Source: Hetaerina americana (taxonomy: Eukaryota; Arthropoda; Insecta; Odonata; Calopterygidae). Taken from it: DNA of 64,000 nt. Where the stretch lies: contig JAKTNV010000020.1 of assembly GCA_022747635.1 (NCBI GenBank), positions 1,114,001 through 1,178,000 of the forward strand. Direction: 5' to 3'. The position numbers and the translations under genes were made by a program. Positions within the stretch are counted from its first letter, which is position 1. Each line of letters starts with the position of its first letter. The notes below the pieces were generated by a model. It made no database searches and was not told the DNA's origin. It was given only the letters and a program-made list of their open reading frames with translations. This document shows positions 31,505 to 43,656 of this stretch, piece after piece.

Positions 31505-34500
31505 ATTGTAACATTCAATTACCGTATTATTTGCAACAAAATATCAGATATTTAACGTATTTTTGTAAGTATAAACGCAGACGTAGTGATTGGAACGAAA
31601 AGTTGGCTCACGGGAGATAAAGCAAACAATAAAGGTTTGCCGAGCAGTTTCACAGTAGACAGAAGGGACAGACCAAATAGATTGGGTGGGGGAGTATTCA
31701 TTGCAGTAAAGTCACATCTTAGTAGCCAACGATATGAATGCAACGTAGATGACATAGAAAGCGTTTGGTGCAACATTAAGGACTACAACGGCAGAAGCCT
31801 ATACGTGTGTTCATTTTATAGACCCCCAGATTCTAACACAGATGTCCTACACAAGCTCGACGAACAAATATCCACTATCAGCAGCAGACATAGCAACAGT
31901 ATTACTATAATCGCTGGTGACACAAATCTACCGTCAATTGACTGGGACAACTACTGCGTAGGAAAATCTGCCAAAAACCGAGATTCAAGCCAAGAACTCC
32001 TTCATATACTCACAAAACACTCCTCAGAACAAATTGTTTGATCGCCAACACAGGGTCAAAGCATACTAGACATCTTCGCGACTTCTACGCACGAAATCGT
32101 TACAAACATTGAAATAATGGACGACATCAGTGACCATTAGGCTACTTTTGTAGAGTTGAAAACTAAGTTCGTCAAAATAAACAAAGAAAAGCGTAAAATA
32201 TACTTGCTAAACAAGGCAAATTTTAACGGACTAAGAGAATATTTAAAGATAAAATTACCAGAATACAAGACAAAAACACTGACAACCAATACAGAGAACA
32301 CTTGGAATTATTTCTTAAATATTTTACGCGAAGGAATGAAGACGTACATCCCGTCCAAACTCAAATGCGACAGTAAGGAACCTAGATGGTACAACGGGGA
32401 AGTCAGATCGGCATTAAGAAGGCAAAGAAAGCTACAGTCAAATTTCAAAAAGAGTTTAAAAAGTGACATTATAGTTTATGTGAATACATCCAAACAGCTA
32501 CTAAAAGAATGTCGTAGTAAGACGAAAAGTATTATGCGCACAGCACTACACTCTTTTAAATCTAAAATGCTAAGCGAATATCTTGAGGAAAATCCAAAGT
32601 CATTCTGGTCCTATGTTAGGGAAATACAGGGTAAACGTCCCACTGTTCACTCTTTGAGGACGGAAAATGGGGAAATCATTACAGATAGCGTGAAAAAGGC
32701 AAATATGTTAAACTATTTTTTCCCGAGCGTCTACAACAAAAACACAAACGCACCAAACGATCCTCCACACCCACCCGGGGAACACATGACCGATCTTACA
32801 CTGACCAACCACGGAATAGTACATCTGCTCCGTAGTATCAAAGCACACAAGGCACCTGGTCCGGAAGAAATACCTGCTAGAATATTAAAGGAATTAGCTG
32901 ACGAAATTGCCCCATTTTTACATATTGTTTTCCTAAAATCGATAGAAGAAGGCTCAGTGCCTCGCGACTGGAAGCTAGCCCATATAACTCCCATCTATAA
33001 AGGCGGCGATAGGGATAAACCAACCAATTACCGACCCATTTCTTTAACATTGATCTCTTGTAAAATATTGGAACACATTATTTTCACTAACATTATGAGA
33101 TTTCTTGATAGTAGGGTAATACTAATCCACAACCAGCACGGATTTAGGAAAAGCAGATCTTGCGAAACACAACTTGGTCTCTTCATTCACGATATACTTA
33201 GATCGGGAGAAAACAACACACAAGTCGATGCAGTATTCCTGGATTTCAAAAAAGCCTTCGACACAGTCCCACACAATAAATTGTTACATAAACTTAAATA
33301 CTATGGGATCAATGAGAAAATAATTAATTGGATTAGAGACTTCTTGTCAAACCGCAAACAAATAGTAGTCATAGATGGGTTGTGCTCAACGGAGAGAGAT
33401 GTAACTTCGGGCGTCCCCCAGGGAAGTTTAATAGGGCCTCTTCTGTTCCTAATATACATAAATGACTTAAGCACACACGTTAGTAGCAATCTAAGGTTAT
33501 TTGCTGACGACACGGTGATATACAGGGAAATAAGGAGCCAACTAGATCGCGAGCTACTCTCTAGAGACTTAGACAATATCTCGGAATGGTGCAATAAATG
33601 GGGATTAACAGTTAATATAGATAAATGCGCAGTTTTGAAATTTTGGAATAAAGGAAGCGAGGAACAGGATATAAACTACAAAATAGAGGGTTCAGTATTG
33701 ACTACGGCAAATCAAGTTAAATATTTGGGGGTTGTTCTAACACCACGCCTTTCATGGGGAGCACATATCAGGACATTATGCGGATCAGCTTTAAAGAAAC
33801 TGGGCTTCATAAAACGGGTGGTGGGGAAATGTGATGAAAAAGTTAAAGAGAGATGTTATTTTGCTCTAGTTAGACTTCATTTGGAATATGCCGTAAGTAT
33901 TTGGGATCCTTGGGAGAAAATTTGGCAAAAAGAATTAGATAAAGTCAAGAGAAAATCCGCTAGATTCGTTAAAAATTGTTATTATGAGAACACAAGTGTG
34001 ACAGATCTCTTAGGGGAATTAGGCTGGGAACCACTTGAAGTACGGAGAGAACAAGCGATGCTTAGACTTTTAGAAAGGTTCAGAACAAACGAGTTTAACT
34101 ATGACGCTGAAGGAATTCTAATGGCCCCACTCTACTTAGGTAGATCAGACCACAAAGATAAACTAAGGGAGATAGATTCCAGGACAGAGAGGTACAAAAA
34201 CTCATTCTTTCCCCGAACAATCAGAAATCATAGTAGTAAGAAACCGAAGTTACTTTAGAAATATTGAAAACATTGAATTTACAAGTCGGAGCAAAGTTAA
34301 ACACTGCAAAGCTGTTAGGTATACTTTAAGGTGCATGTGTATGTTAGTTGGTAGTTTGAGTGTTTGCATGTGTTTTGGGTGTAAATGTTCTTCCATGAAT
34401 GTATGCCATGTTTTTTTTGTGGATGTATGATTTTTTGGTTTTTGCATGCGGTTTTTTTTCTTTTCTAAATTACGGGTGGTGTCCTAACACCCCCCGCCAC

Positions 34501-34542
34501 ACGCCCTTGCGGCGGCTGCGGGGTATTAACTAGATGTAGATG
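31505..34542 (+). pseudogene. LINE-A2, nearly complete ORF2 (APE endonuclease + RT)
   Basis: One reading frame runs from about 31508 to 34258, interrupted only by stops at 31553 (TAA), 32039 (TGA) and 32138 (TAG). Endonuclease landmarks: GTKSWLTG, GGGVFIAVKS, CSFYRPPDS, GDTNLPSIDWD and SDH just before the third stop. From 32156 the frame is open for 700 residues: YRPISLTLISCKILEHI, motif A VDAVFLDFKKAFDTVPH (catalytic Asp about residue 363), VPQGSLIGPLLF (about 420) and FADDTVIYREI (Asp pair at 451-452). A C-terminal region ending FFPRTIRNHS follows. The product would be a target-primed RT acting on its own RNA. The 3' UTR ends in the LINE-A hairpin and tail (34471-34542). It is recently inactive. 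Confidence 0.9.
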
Positions 34543-34554
34543 AAACCAAAATGG

Positions 34555-34830
34555 TTAAAAGTAGTTGGGACGTAAGGAGAAGGACTGCGCTAGGCAATGA
34601 AGCTTTCACGAGGAGGGATTTGATGATAGTGACGTTGAGTAAGGATTTTAAGTAAAGACTCGTCAAAACTTGGATATGGAGCGTAGTTTCGTAAGGCGCG
34701 GAAACATGGCAATTGAAACAGAATGATAGGCGTAGATTGGAGGCTTTTGAAATGAGGATGCGGAGAAGGACGAAGAAGGTGAAGTGGACAGAGAGGAATT
34801 CAAAAGAGGAAGTGTGGAGGCTGGACTAAC
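34555..34830 (+). pseudogene. LINE-B fragment
   Basis: The plus-strand sequence parallels 40-300 of the first LINE-B copy (agtagttgggacgtaaggag; then gactcgtcaaaactt; then ggaggcttttgaaatgagga), with stops and a shifted frame. Confidence 0.65.
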
Positions 34831-34995
34831 ACGATCCCTGATTACCATTTGTACGCGACCGGTGAAAAAGTCTTTAATCTATCTTACGGTATTAATATGT
34901 ATGCCAAATGCTTCTAACTTTGTGAGATTCTCGCTCTGAGATATTTGTAGAAAACGTTTTCATGTTCAAGAAAATCCGCGTCTAAGGTTTGAGAG
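34831..34995 (-). pseudogene. LINE RT scrap, antisense
   Basis: The minus strand reads roughly KLEAFGIHINTVR.IKDFF, the RT segment after motif A (HKLKxxGINxxxIxWIxDFL) of LINE-A relatives. The family is uncertain. Confidence 0.4.
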
Positions 34996-35343
34996 AGATA
35001 ATTTTTTCCAATGCCCTTATTCCAGAACAGTACCTAACGACTGGAAGTTATCCCATCTATAAAGGCGGCGATGGTGAGAATCCCACCAATTAAAAGCCTG
35101 AAGAACATGCAAATTTGTATTTGTAAAACCCTGGAAAAAATGTAACCTAAAACAAAGGGTTGATTCACAAACTGGCTAACTAGTCATTTGTTGTACGAAA
35201 AAGGGGAATAAGAATGAACCACAACCATTTATACGGAGGCCTCCAACATAAAAAACAGGTAATGCAGAATTAGATTTCGATTCGAATTAGGTTTCGTAAC
35301 ATCGATTTCATGTAAAATATTAGAACTTATTCTTAGTAGCGTT
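34996..35343 (+). pseudogene. LINE-A2 RT scraps
   Basis: Near 35020-35095 the plus strand matches SVPRDWKL.. and PIYKGGDxxxPTN of LINE-A2. Near 35300-35335 it matches ISCKILE. Between them, 35152-35230 is the unclassified repeat also at 8845. Confidence 0.55.
35152..35230 (+). repeat. Unclassified interspersed repeat, copy 2
   Basis: Shares the 'aaaaaggggaataa...tgaaccacaacca' end and the 'aagggttgattcac' start with 8845-8935. Confidence 0.45.
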
Positions 35344-37295
35344 CTACACCTACATAAAACCGCGCAAGCCGCTGCAAGGGCGTGTGGCGGGGGGTGTTAG
35401 GTCACCACCCGTAAAAAGGAACAATCCAATATGCAAAACAACAACATGGAAAATTAAACCCACAGCAGCGCACACACCCATGCAAAAATCCCTAGATATA
35501 TATGAGATAGATTATATATATAGGAGATAGATTCCAAGACAGATAGGTACAAATACTCATTCTTTCCCCGAACAATCAGAAATCATAATAGTAAGAAACC
35601 GAAGTCACTGTAGAAATATTAAAAACGTTGAATTTACAACTCGGAACAAAATTAAACACTATGGAGATGTTAGGTATACTTTCAAGTGCATGTGTATGTA
35701 AGGTGTAGATTGAGTGTTTGCATGTGTGTGGGGTGTAAGTGTTCATGCATGAATTTATGCCAAGTTTTTTTTTTTTTTGGATATATGATTTTGTGGTTAT
35801 TGCATGCGGTTTTTTTTTCTCTTTCTTTTCTAAATTACGGGTGGTGTCCTAACACCCCCCGCCACACGCCCTTGCGGCGGCTTGCGGGGTATTAAGTAGA
35901 TGTAGATGTAGATCCCTTCATCCAGCTCTCCTGCAAACAAATGTGCCATGAACCAACAAACAACTGCACCCCAGGATGCAGCACGAAAGCCATCCTACAA
36001 CACGCAAGCCAGGACACAACAAGCAAGAATGTGAAACACCACTACCACATGAACATGCACCACAAAACACTCTACCCCCCGAGGAGACGCTAAAAGGCAG
36101 GGAATGCGACCCAACGTTGCAGGTAGCACGAATTTCCCCCCGCGGAGAGGGACGAGGGATTGAAAGGGAAACTTATAAACAGATGAACAGAACACTAATG
36201 AGGTCATTCGGCAAGAGTGGGTTATGATGACAAAACACACAAGGTTAGTGGAAGACCATGCATTTAAGTAGAAATAATTATTCTCTAGACGCTGAGGGTG
36301 GCAAGTGGAATTTTTGCTATCTATAACCCTGCAGTTGCTATCTCGTATTGCCCGTGGGAAGAAGGAGTCCTTGAGGCGGCTAGTTCTGGCATCTATTTCC
36401 CGAATTTTATATCCATGATCCAAGCGACCAATGTATGTAGGAGTACGAATAATTTGTGAGACCTCGGTGCTGAAACATACGGATCTGAATTTATTAAATA
36501 ATTTCAATCTTGCATTGAATCGTCTCTCAGCCAATGATTCCCACCCCAACTCCATGAGCATTTCGGTGACGCTTTGCGTTTCATCGTAAGAATTTTTTAC
36601 AAAACGGGCTGCCCGGCGTTGAACCCTCTCAATTTCCCGAATGAGGCCTTTTTCAGTAGGTTCCCACACGCTACATGCGTATTTTAAATGAGGTCTAACA
36701 AGAGCGTGGTAACAACGTTCCTTGACCTTCGAGTCACTTTAGCCGAGAATGCGTCCAATAAATCCCAATTTTTTATATGCTTGACCGCAGACTTTACGTA
36801 TGTGAGTCCCCCAAGTTAAGTCTTCAGTGAATGTAACACCTAGGTATTTTACCGTATCAACTACTGCTAGGTCACCTCCAGCTAATTTGTAAGCAAATTC
36901 CGTTGATCTTTTAGACTTCTTCTAGGTACTTTGCACACTGTGAGGGATTTGTTAAATATGAATTCAAGGTACGGGGCAATGTTTGGAGCTAAATGTTTTA
37001 TCACCCTAGCTGGTATATTTTCGGGTCCCGGGGATTTGTTGGGCTTAATCTCATTAAGCAATATTAGAATTCCTTGTTGGTCAGCTGTTATTTTTTCCAT
37101 GGGTTGAGTGTGTATTGTTTCTTGGAGATATGCGGTGGCAACATCGTTTGTGAAAACACTTTGGAAGAATGAATTCAGGATGTTAGCTTTACCCTTACTG
37201 TCTGCATGAATTATATTTCTACAATCCCTTAAGCAAGCCACGGTTTGTTTACTCCCATTTACTTCCCTGACATATGACGAGAAAGCTTTGGGGTC
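35344..37295 (-). pseudogene. LINE-A1 with internal deletion and nested LINE-A2 end
   Basis: Antisense LINE-A1: tail and hairpin at 35344-35415, 3' UTR interrupted at 35494-35911 by a LINE-A2 end, then UTR and the C-terminal frame to 36669 (WEPTEKGLIREIERVQRRAA; subfamily shared with the 15-kb copy). At about 36912 the sequence jumps from the GICLQ/STD region to KVPR...SLTVCK, deleting most of the RT including the catalytic box. It then continues through NKSPGPENIPARVI (about 37020) to AFSSYVREVNGSKQTVACL at 37220-37290. It is dead. Confidence 0.8.
35494..35911 (+). mobile_element. 5'-truncated LINE-A2 end nested in LINE-A1
   Basis: After an AT-rich start, the last LINE-A2 codons (agattccaagacagatagg) are followed by its complete 3' UTR, hairpin and GTAGAT tail. 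ATCCCT lies on both sides (35488-35493 and 35912-35917), and the host LINE-A1 UTR resumes without loss, so this is a clean insertion. Confidence 0.8.
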
Positions 37296-37830
37296 AGTGA
37301 AATATTTGGGGGTAGTCCAAACCGCACGCCTTTCATGGGGAGCGCATAGGAGGATAATATGTGGACCCGCCTTGAAGAAACTCGGCTTCGATAAACGGAT
37401 GGTGGGGAAATGTAATAAGAAAGTCAAGGAGATGTGTAACTTCACTTTAGTTTGACCATACTTGGAATACGCCTATGTATAGTATGTTGGCGCTTTAGGC
37501 GAAAGCTTTGGAAAAAGAATTATACAGAGCACCGAGGAAATCCGCCAGATTCGTCAAAATTTGATGCTAGAAGAAGGCGATTGTGACAGGCGTTTTTGGG
37601 GGAATTAGTCTGTGAGCCACTAGAGATACGAGGAGAAAAAGTGTGATATAGACTTTTAGAAAGGTTCAGAAAAAACGAGTACAACTAAGACATAAAAGGG
37701 AACTATTATGGCTCCACTGTAAGAGATTAGATCAGACCACAGGAATAAGAGAAGGGAGATAGACTCCAGTAGAAATACTCGTTCGTTCCTCGGACAGTCT
37801 TAAGATCTTAATAGTAATACAATCGAAGTC
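37296..37830 (+). pseudogene. LINE-A2-like C-terminal region, decayed
   Basis: Plus frames read KYLGVVQTARLSWGAHRRI, KKLGFDKRMVGK and a WEKL.KEL-like stretch, then an EIDSSRNTRSFLGQS-like end near 37790. These correspond to KYLGVVLTPRLSWGAHIR through FFPRTIRN of LINE-A2, with stops and indels. It abuts the antisense LINE-A1 at 37296. Confidence 0.65.
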
Positions 37831-38075
37831 TGTGTCGTTGCAAGTGGGAAGCTGATTGAACGCTTCGTAGACAGCTAGTGCATTCGTAGTTCTAATAAAC
37901 CTAGTCAGGCGTCCTTTGGTCATTTGCACCTGGCATTCGTGTGTGCACGTGCTATACAAGCATCTGCATATTAGATACTCGTATATGTAATTGCATGCGT
38001 GTAAATTAAATAATTTTTGCATGGGTACACGCATATGTCTATATGGGTGTGTATGAGTATGCGTAGGAAAAAAAA
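37831..38075 (+). other. Probable LINE-A2-like 3' UTR remnant
   Basis: A TGCATGnGTGTAAAT-type composition resembles LINE-A 3' UTRs, but there is no clear terminus before the fold-back element. Confidence 0.3.
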
Positions 38076-38219
38076 CACTCAACTATTCCACACATATATA
38101 AATATAATGCGACCGGTTTCGAAAGAGTGTCTGATCATCATCCGGTAATGTCGCCTGGTGACACGCTCCATTGAAACCGGTCGCAGCATAGTCATCTATT
38201 TGTGTGGAATGGCTGAGTG
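38076..38219. mobile_element. Fold-back element F3 with GCGACCGGTTTCG core
   Basis: About 144 bp: the left arm (cactcaactattccacaca...atgcgaccggtttcgaaagagtgtc) is mirrored by the right arm (gacacgctccattgaaaccggtcgca...tgtgtggaatggctgagtg). It shares the ACCGGTTTC core and a CATCATC stretch with F1 and F2. Confidence 0.75.
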
Positions 38220-38329
38220 CTTTTCTTTCCCAGGGTTAATGAAGCAGCTCCACTGGGTTATGCCATCCATTATTGCGAGCATCGGTGAGTCTATGTTGGT
38301 TTTGCATGTAGTTGCACTCTACTTGACGA

Positions 38330-38402
38330 CGGGTGGCGGGTGTCCTGCCACTCCCGCCACACGCCCTTACTGCGGCATTCGGGGTATTGCGCAGATGTGC
38401 GT
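38330..38402 (+). repeat. LINE-A 3' terminal hairpin, solitary
   Basis: gggtggcgggtgtcctgcca, cccgccacacgccctta, then cggggtattg and a degraded gcagatg tail. No LINE coding sequence is attached upstream. Confidence 0.6.
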
Positions 38403-38539
38403 AGGTGACGGAATGGCGCGAGGGATAAAAGACAGCTTCACCGTGCCCTTGTTTCCCTCGATACAAACGTCGCCGTTTAGCAAAACCGGACCCAAACGCC
38501 GAATGCAGTCGCTTAAAAGGACGAAAAGGATTTTCGCAT

Positions 38540-38681
38540 GAATGCACACGCCACTGCGGTTATAGGTTTGTGTGTATTCATTTTGCATGTGGTTATTTTC
38601 CCTTTTACGGGTGGCGACCTAACACCCTCCGCCACACTCCATTGCGGGGGCTTGCGGGGTATTATGTAAATGCAGATGAAA
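38540..38681 (+). repeat. LINE-A1-type 3' UTR end with hairpin
   Basis: A tgcatgtggttattttccct UTR end is followed by acgggtggcgacctaacacc, a slightly mutated hairpin, and tatgtaaatgcagatga. Confidence 0.65.
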
Positions 38682-39535
38682 TGCTACATTTTTTATGGTT
38701 TACTCAAATACACCGTTAATTATGAGGCGCACTTCTGTTGGTAAACATATTTGTGTGTGTGTGTGTGCACGAGTGCTTTTGTATCTACTCTAATATATAT
38801 TCAAATGAATGTTTGAACTGACGCATGAATGCCCTAACAGCCCCTGCCACACGCCCTTGCGACCCAACGCAGTGCGAGGGTGGTGCCATTAGAAATCGCT
38901 CAATTGGTCATATATTGGTCGCATGGCTCTCGCCTTGGTTTCGCATCCATTTCCGTGGCAGCGCCATTATTGCTCGTGGCTCAGAGGAGGAGTGCAGTGG
39001 CGGGGTGAAGGGGTCGCGGATCGATGCCCTACGGGGGGGGGCTCCTCCTCCCCCCCCACACACATCCTCCCACGCGCTCTCCCTTCACGGATTCTTCGAG
39101 TGTCCAAGCTTCACCTCTTGCCATTCCCCCTCCCTTCCCTCCCCCTATGAGCACAATCATTCACCGACTGGAATAGTGACAGCAGTGCGAAGAACGGCTT
39201 TTGGCCGCCAAAGGGTTTGTCCATCAGTGAAAACGGAATGCTGTCGAATTATATTAGGTGGAGGCCGTGGCTTAGTGTCCACCCGAGATCCGCACGCCTC
39301 CACCTCCGCGGGCGTGAGTCTCCCCTCGCGGGGAGTGGGCTCGTTCTATCAGACTTTGATTAAACCCTGACGATTATTCAAAGAACTGACTATTGCTTGC
39401 TAGCACTCATTGCTTATAATAAATGTGTTTAGAGGATTTATTGTGAAGTGCGCTGTAAGGTGATTGGCGTACTGGAATTGGACTGGTTAGAAGCATTTTT
39501 AAAGATCGTCGTCATCAAATATGTCTGGCGAACCT
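38682..39535. other. Unassigned sequence
   Basis: Contains a short (GT)n run (38752-38766) and a partial LINE-A hairpin near 38830-38870. A GC-rich stretch to 39370 has open frames that look compositional. Confidence 0.4.
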
Positions 39536-41535
39536 TCTACATCTACATCTACATCTACATAATACCCCGCAAGCCGCCGCAAGGGCGTGTGGCGGGGGGT
39601 GTTAGGTCACCAACCGTAAAAAAGAAAAATACCACATGCAAAAAAACAACACGGAAAATTACACCCACAGCAGCGCACACACTCATGCAAAAATCCCTTC
39701 ATCCAATACTCATGCACACACATGTACCGCAAAACAACTAAAAAACTGCACCCCATGATGCAGCACGAAAGACATCCTACAACACGGAAGCCAGGACACA
39801 ACAAGCAAGAATGTGAAACACCACTACAACATGAACATGCACCACAAAACACTCTACCCCCCGAGGAGACTCTAAAAGGCAGGGAATTAGACCCAACGTT
39901 GCAGGTAGCAGGAATTTGCCCCCGCGGAGAGGGACGAGGGATTGAAAGGGAAACTTAAAAACAGATGAACAGAACATGAATGAGGTCATTCGGAAAGAAT
40001 GGGTTATTATAGCAAAACACATAAGGTTAGTGGAAGAGCATGCATTTAAATACAACTAATTATTTTTTAGACGCTGAGGGTGGCAAGTGGAATTTTTGCT
40101 ATCTATAACCCTGCAGTTGCTATCTCGTATTGTCCGTGGGAAGAAGGAGTCCTTGAGTCGGCTAGTTCTGGCATCTATTTCCCGAATTTTATATCCATGA
40201 TCCAAGCGACTAATGTATGTAGGAGTACGAATAATTTGCGAGACCTCGGCGCTGAAACATGCGGATCTAAATTTATTTAATAATTTCAATCTTGCATTGA
40301 ATCGTCTCTCAGCCAATGATTCCCACCCCAAATCCATGAGCATTTCGGTGACGCTTTGCGTTTTATCATAGGAATTTTTTACAAAACGGGCTGCCCGGCG
40401 TTGAACCTTCTCAATTTCCCGAATGAGACCTTTTTCACTCGGATCCCACACGCTGCATGCGTATTCTAAATGAGGCCTTACAAGAGCGTGGTAACAACGT
40501 TCCTTGACCTTCGAGTCACTTTTGCCGACAATGCGTCTAATGAATCCCAATTTTTTATATGCTTGACCGCAGACTTTACGTATGTGAGTCCCCCAAGTTA
40601 AGTCTTTTGTGAATGTGACACCTAGGTATTTTACCGTATCAACTACTGCTAGGTCACCTCCAGCTAATTTGTAAGCAAATCCCGTTGATCTTTTAAAGAA
40701 ATTTACCACTGAACATTTATTATAATTTAGAGTCAATCCCCAGTTAGAACACCATTTAGTAATGCAATCTAAATCCTGCTCTAGAATAAAACGATCCTCA
40801 TCCCCAGATATCTCCCGATAGATCACCGTGTCATCCGCGAACATCCTAATTTTACTTTTCACTTCGCGGTTCAAATCGTTAACAAAAATCAAGAAAAGCA
40901 ACGGCCCGATCACACTTCCCTGAGTTACCCCCGACGTGACTCGAACGCTGTTGGAACTAGCGCCATCAAGGACTACCCTCTGTTCCCGCTCTGAAAGAAA
41001 ATCTTTAACCCAACTTATGGCGCCCTTGTTTATACCCGCGACCTTTAATTTATGAATGAGTTTACCATGTGGGACCTTATCAAATGCCTTTTGAAAATCT
41101 AAGAAGATGGCATCCACTTGCCTACCTCTCTCACCAGATAAAAGTAAATCATGTGTAAATAATCCTAATTTGGTCTCGCAGGAGCGGGTTTTCCTGAATC
41201 CGTGTTGATTGTCACTTAAAAAGTTAATATTGTCAAGGTGTCTCATTATTGAACTGACAATTATGTGCTCTAAGATTTTGCAACAGATAGAAGTGAGAGA
41301 TATAGGTCTGTAATTACTGGGATCCTCCCTGTCACCACCTTTAAAAATAGGCGTTATTGGCGCGGTTTTCCAAAACTTAGGTACTTAGCACTCTGTGAGG
41401 GATTTTTAAAATATAAACTCAAGGTACGGGGCAATGTTTGGAGCTAAATGTTTTATCACCCTAGCTGGTATATTTTCGGGACCCGGGGATTTGTTGGGTT
41501 TAATCTCGTTAAGCAATTTTGGAATTCCATGTTGG
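39536..41535 (-). pseudogene. Host LINE-A1, 3' portion (RT core to tail)
   Basis: Antisense element: TACATC tail and hairpin (39537-39605), 3' UTR, then the 396-residue frame 40056-41246. This has HGFRKTRSCETKLGLFTHDL, motif A FLDFQKAFDKVPHG, FADDTVIYREI and the full C-terminus to TCHPQRLKNN. The usual VPQGS is VTQGS here, a change at a conserved RT position. Upstream of 41246 it continues in broken frames to NKSPGPE and stops at 41535, where a sense LINE-A1 copy begins. The missing 5' part resumes at 42928, so this is one full-length antisense element with a nested insertion. Confidence 0.85.
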
Positions 41536-42927
41536 GTACCTCAGGGAAGTGTGATCGGGCCGTTGCTTTTCTTGATATTTGTTAACGATTTGAACCGCGA
41601 AGTGAAAAGTAAAATTAGGATGTTCGCGGATGACACGGTGATCTATCGGGAGATATCTGAGGATGAGGATCGTTTTAATCTAGCGCAGGATTTAGATTGC
41701 ATTATTAAATGGTGTTCTAACTGGGGATTGACACTAAATTATAATAAATGTTCGGTGGTAAATTTCTTTTACAAGATCAACGGAATTTGCTTACAAATTA
41801 GCTGGAGGTGACCTAGCAGTAGTTGATACGGTAAAATACCTAGGTGTCACATTCACCAAAGACTTAACTTGGGGGACTCACATACGTAAAGTCTGCGGTC
41901 AAGCATATAAAAAATTGGGATTCATTAGACGCATTGTCGGCAAAAGTGACTCGAAGGTCAAGGAACTTTGTTACCACGCTCTTGTAAGGCCTCATTTAGA
42001 ATACGCATGCAGCGTGTGGGATCCGAGTGAAAAAGGTCTCATTCGGGAAATTGAGAAGGTTCAACGCCGGGCAGCCCGTTTTGTAAAAAATTCCTACGAT
42101 AAAACGCAAAGCGTCACCGAAATGCTCATGGATTTGGGGTGGGAATCATTGGCAGAGAGACGATTCAATGCAAGATTGAAATTATTTAATAAATTCAGAT
42201 CCGCATGTTTCAGCACCGAGGTCTCGCAAATTATTCGTACTCCTACATACATTAGTCGCTTGGATCATGCATATAAAATTCGGGAAATAGATGCCAGAAC
42301 TAGCCGACTCAAGGACTCCTTCTTCCCACGGACAATACGAGATAGCAACTGCAGGGTTATAGATAGCAAAAATTCCACTTGCCACCCTCAGCGTCTAAAA
42401 AATAATTAGTTGTATTTAAATGCATGCTCTTCCACTAACCTTATGTGTTTTGCTATAATAACCCATTCTTTCCGAATGACCTCATTCGTGTTCTGTTCAT
42501 CTGTTTTTAAGTTTCCCTTTCAATTCCTCGTCCCTCTCCGCGGGGGCAAATTCCTGCTACCTGCAACGTTGGGTCTAATTCCCTGCCTTTTAGAGTCTCC
42601 TCGGGGGGTAGAGTGTTTTGTGGTGCATGTTCATGTTGTAGTGGTGTTTCACATTCTTGCTTGTTGTGTCCTGGCTTCCGTGTTGTAGGATGTCTTTCGT
42701 GCTGCATCATGGGGTGCAGTTTTTTAGTTGTTTTGCGGTATATGTGTTTGCATGAGTATTGGATGAAGGGATTTTTGCATGAGTGTGTGCGCTGCTGTGG
42801 GTGTTATTTTCCGTGTTGTTTTTTTTGCATGTGGTATTTTTCTTTTTTACGGTTGGTGACCTAACACCCCCCGCCACACGCCCTTGCGGCGGCTTGCGGG
42901 GTATTATGTAGATGTAGATGTAGATGT
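41536..42927 (+). pseudogene. Nested sense LINE-A1 3' half
   Basis: Starts at VPQGSVIGPLLFLIF, contains FADDTVIYREI (near 41628) and, after a frameshift near 41770-41800, the C-terminal frame 41915-42409 (SVWDPSEKGLIREIEKVQ). It ends with UTR, hairpin and three TAGATG units (42848-42927). It sits inside the antisense host between sequences that are contiguous in other copies (..gttgg | tcagctg..), with no obvious target-site duplication. The left junction is identical to that at 14576. Confidence 0.85.
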
Positions 42928-43656
42928 CCACTGTTATTTTTTCCATGGGTGGAGTATGTATTGTTTCTTGGAGATATGCGGTGGCAACATCATTCGAGAA
43001 AACGCTTTGGAAGAATGAATTTAGGATGTTAGCTTTACCCTCACTGTCTGTATGAATTATATTGTTACAATCCCTTAAGCAAGCCACGGTTTGTTTACTC
43101 CCATTTACTTCCCTAACATATGACCAGAAAGCTTTGGGGTCAGTGTCCAAGTGCTCGCAAAGTACTTTGCGTTTAAAGTCCAGTAAAGCGCTACGTAATT
43201 GTGTTTTGGTTTCAATTTTAGAGGATCTATATGTGTCCCATAATTGTTTATTCTCAGGGGATGATGTGTTCACGCCTGCCCTCTTTACCCTAGAGTGTTG
43301 CATTCTCTGCTTTCGAAGGGCTTTCCTAACGTCTTTATTGTACCACCTGGGGTCGCGATTTGCTCTAACGTATTTTATAGGTATGAAATCTACGATTCCT
43401 TTTTGCATGATATTGACAAATTCGGTCCAAGTTTCTTCCACGTTGACATGACTTAAGCGGGTTTTGAACTCGGGTAGTGAAGAGTTTAATTGATTGGCAA
43501 AATATTCAAAGTCTGCTTTATGGTAATTATAAATTTTTCTTTTTGGTTTAACAATCATTTTTATTTCTATGTCCAAGTGGACATGAATTGCTTTATGGTC
43601 ACTCAAGCCCTCATCAGTTGATACACTAATAATACGTTCAGGCGTGTTTGTAAGAA
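42928..43656 (-). pseudogene. Host LINE-A1, middle portion (end of EN, pre-RT)
   Basis: The minus frame from 43666 reads LFLTNTPERIISVSTDEGLS, then DHKAIHVHLDIEI (the SDHxxI end of the APE endonuclease). It continues with DPRWYNKDVRKALRKQR and FWSYVREVNGSKQTVACL, and ends at EKIT. The frame is open here. In the track-like view it appears fused to the antisense tail of the nested copy, which is artefactual. The upstream half of the endonuclease lies at 53777-54490, on the far side of the Penelope array. Confidence 0.85.

Noticed and set aside
38825..39370. 181-residue open frame
   Set aside because: Starts inside a degraded LINE-A hairpin and continues through GC-rich sequence of unknown origin; no domain is visible.
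42707..42930. C-terminal part of the 319-residue frame that starts at 43666
   Set aside because: After EKIT the frame runs into the antisense tail of the nested LINE; the fusion is accidental.
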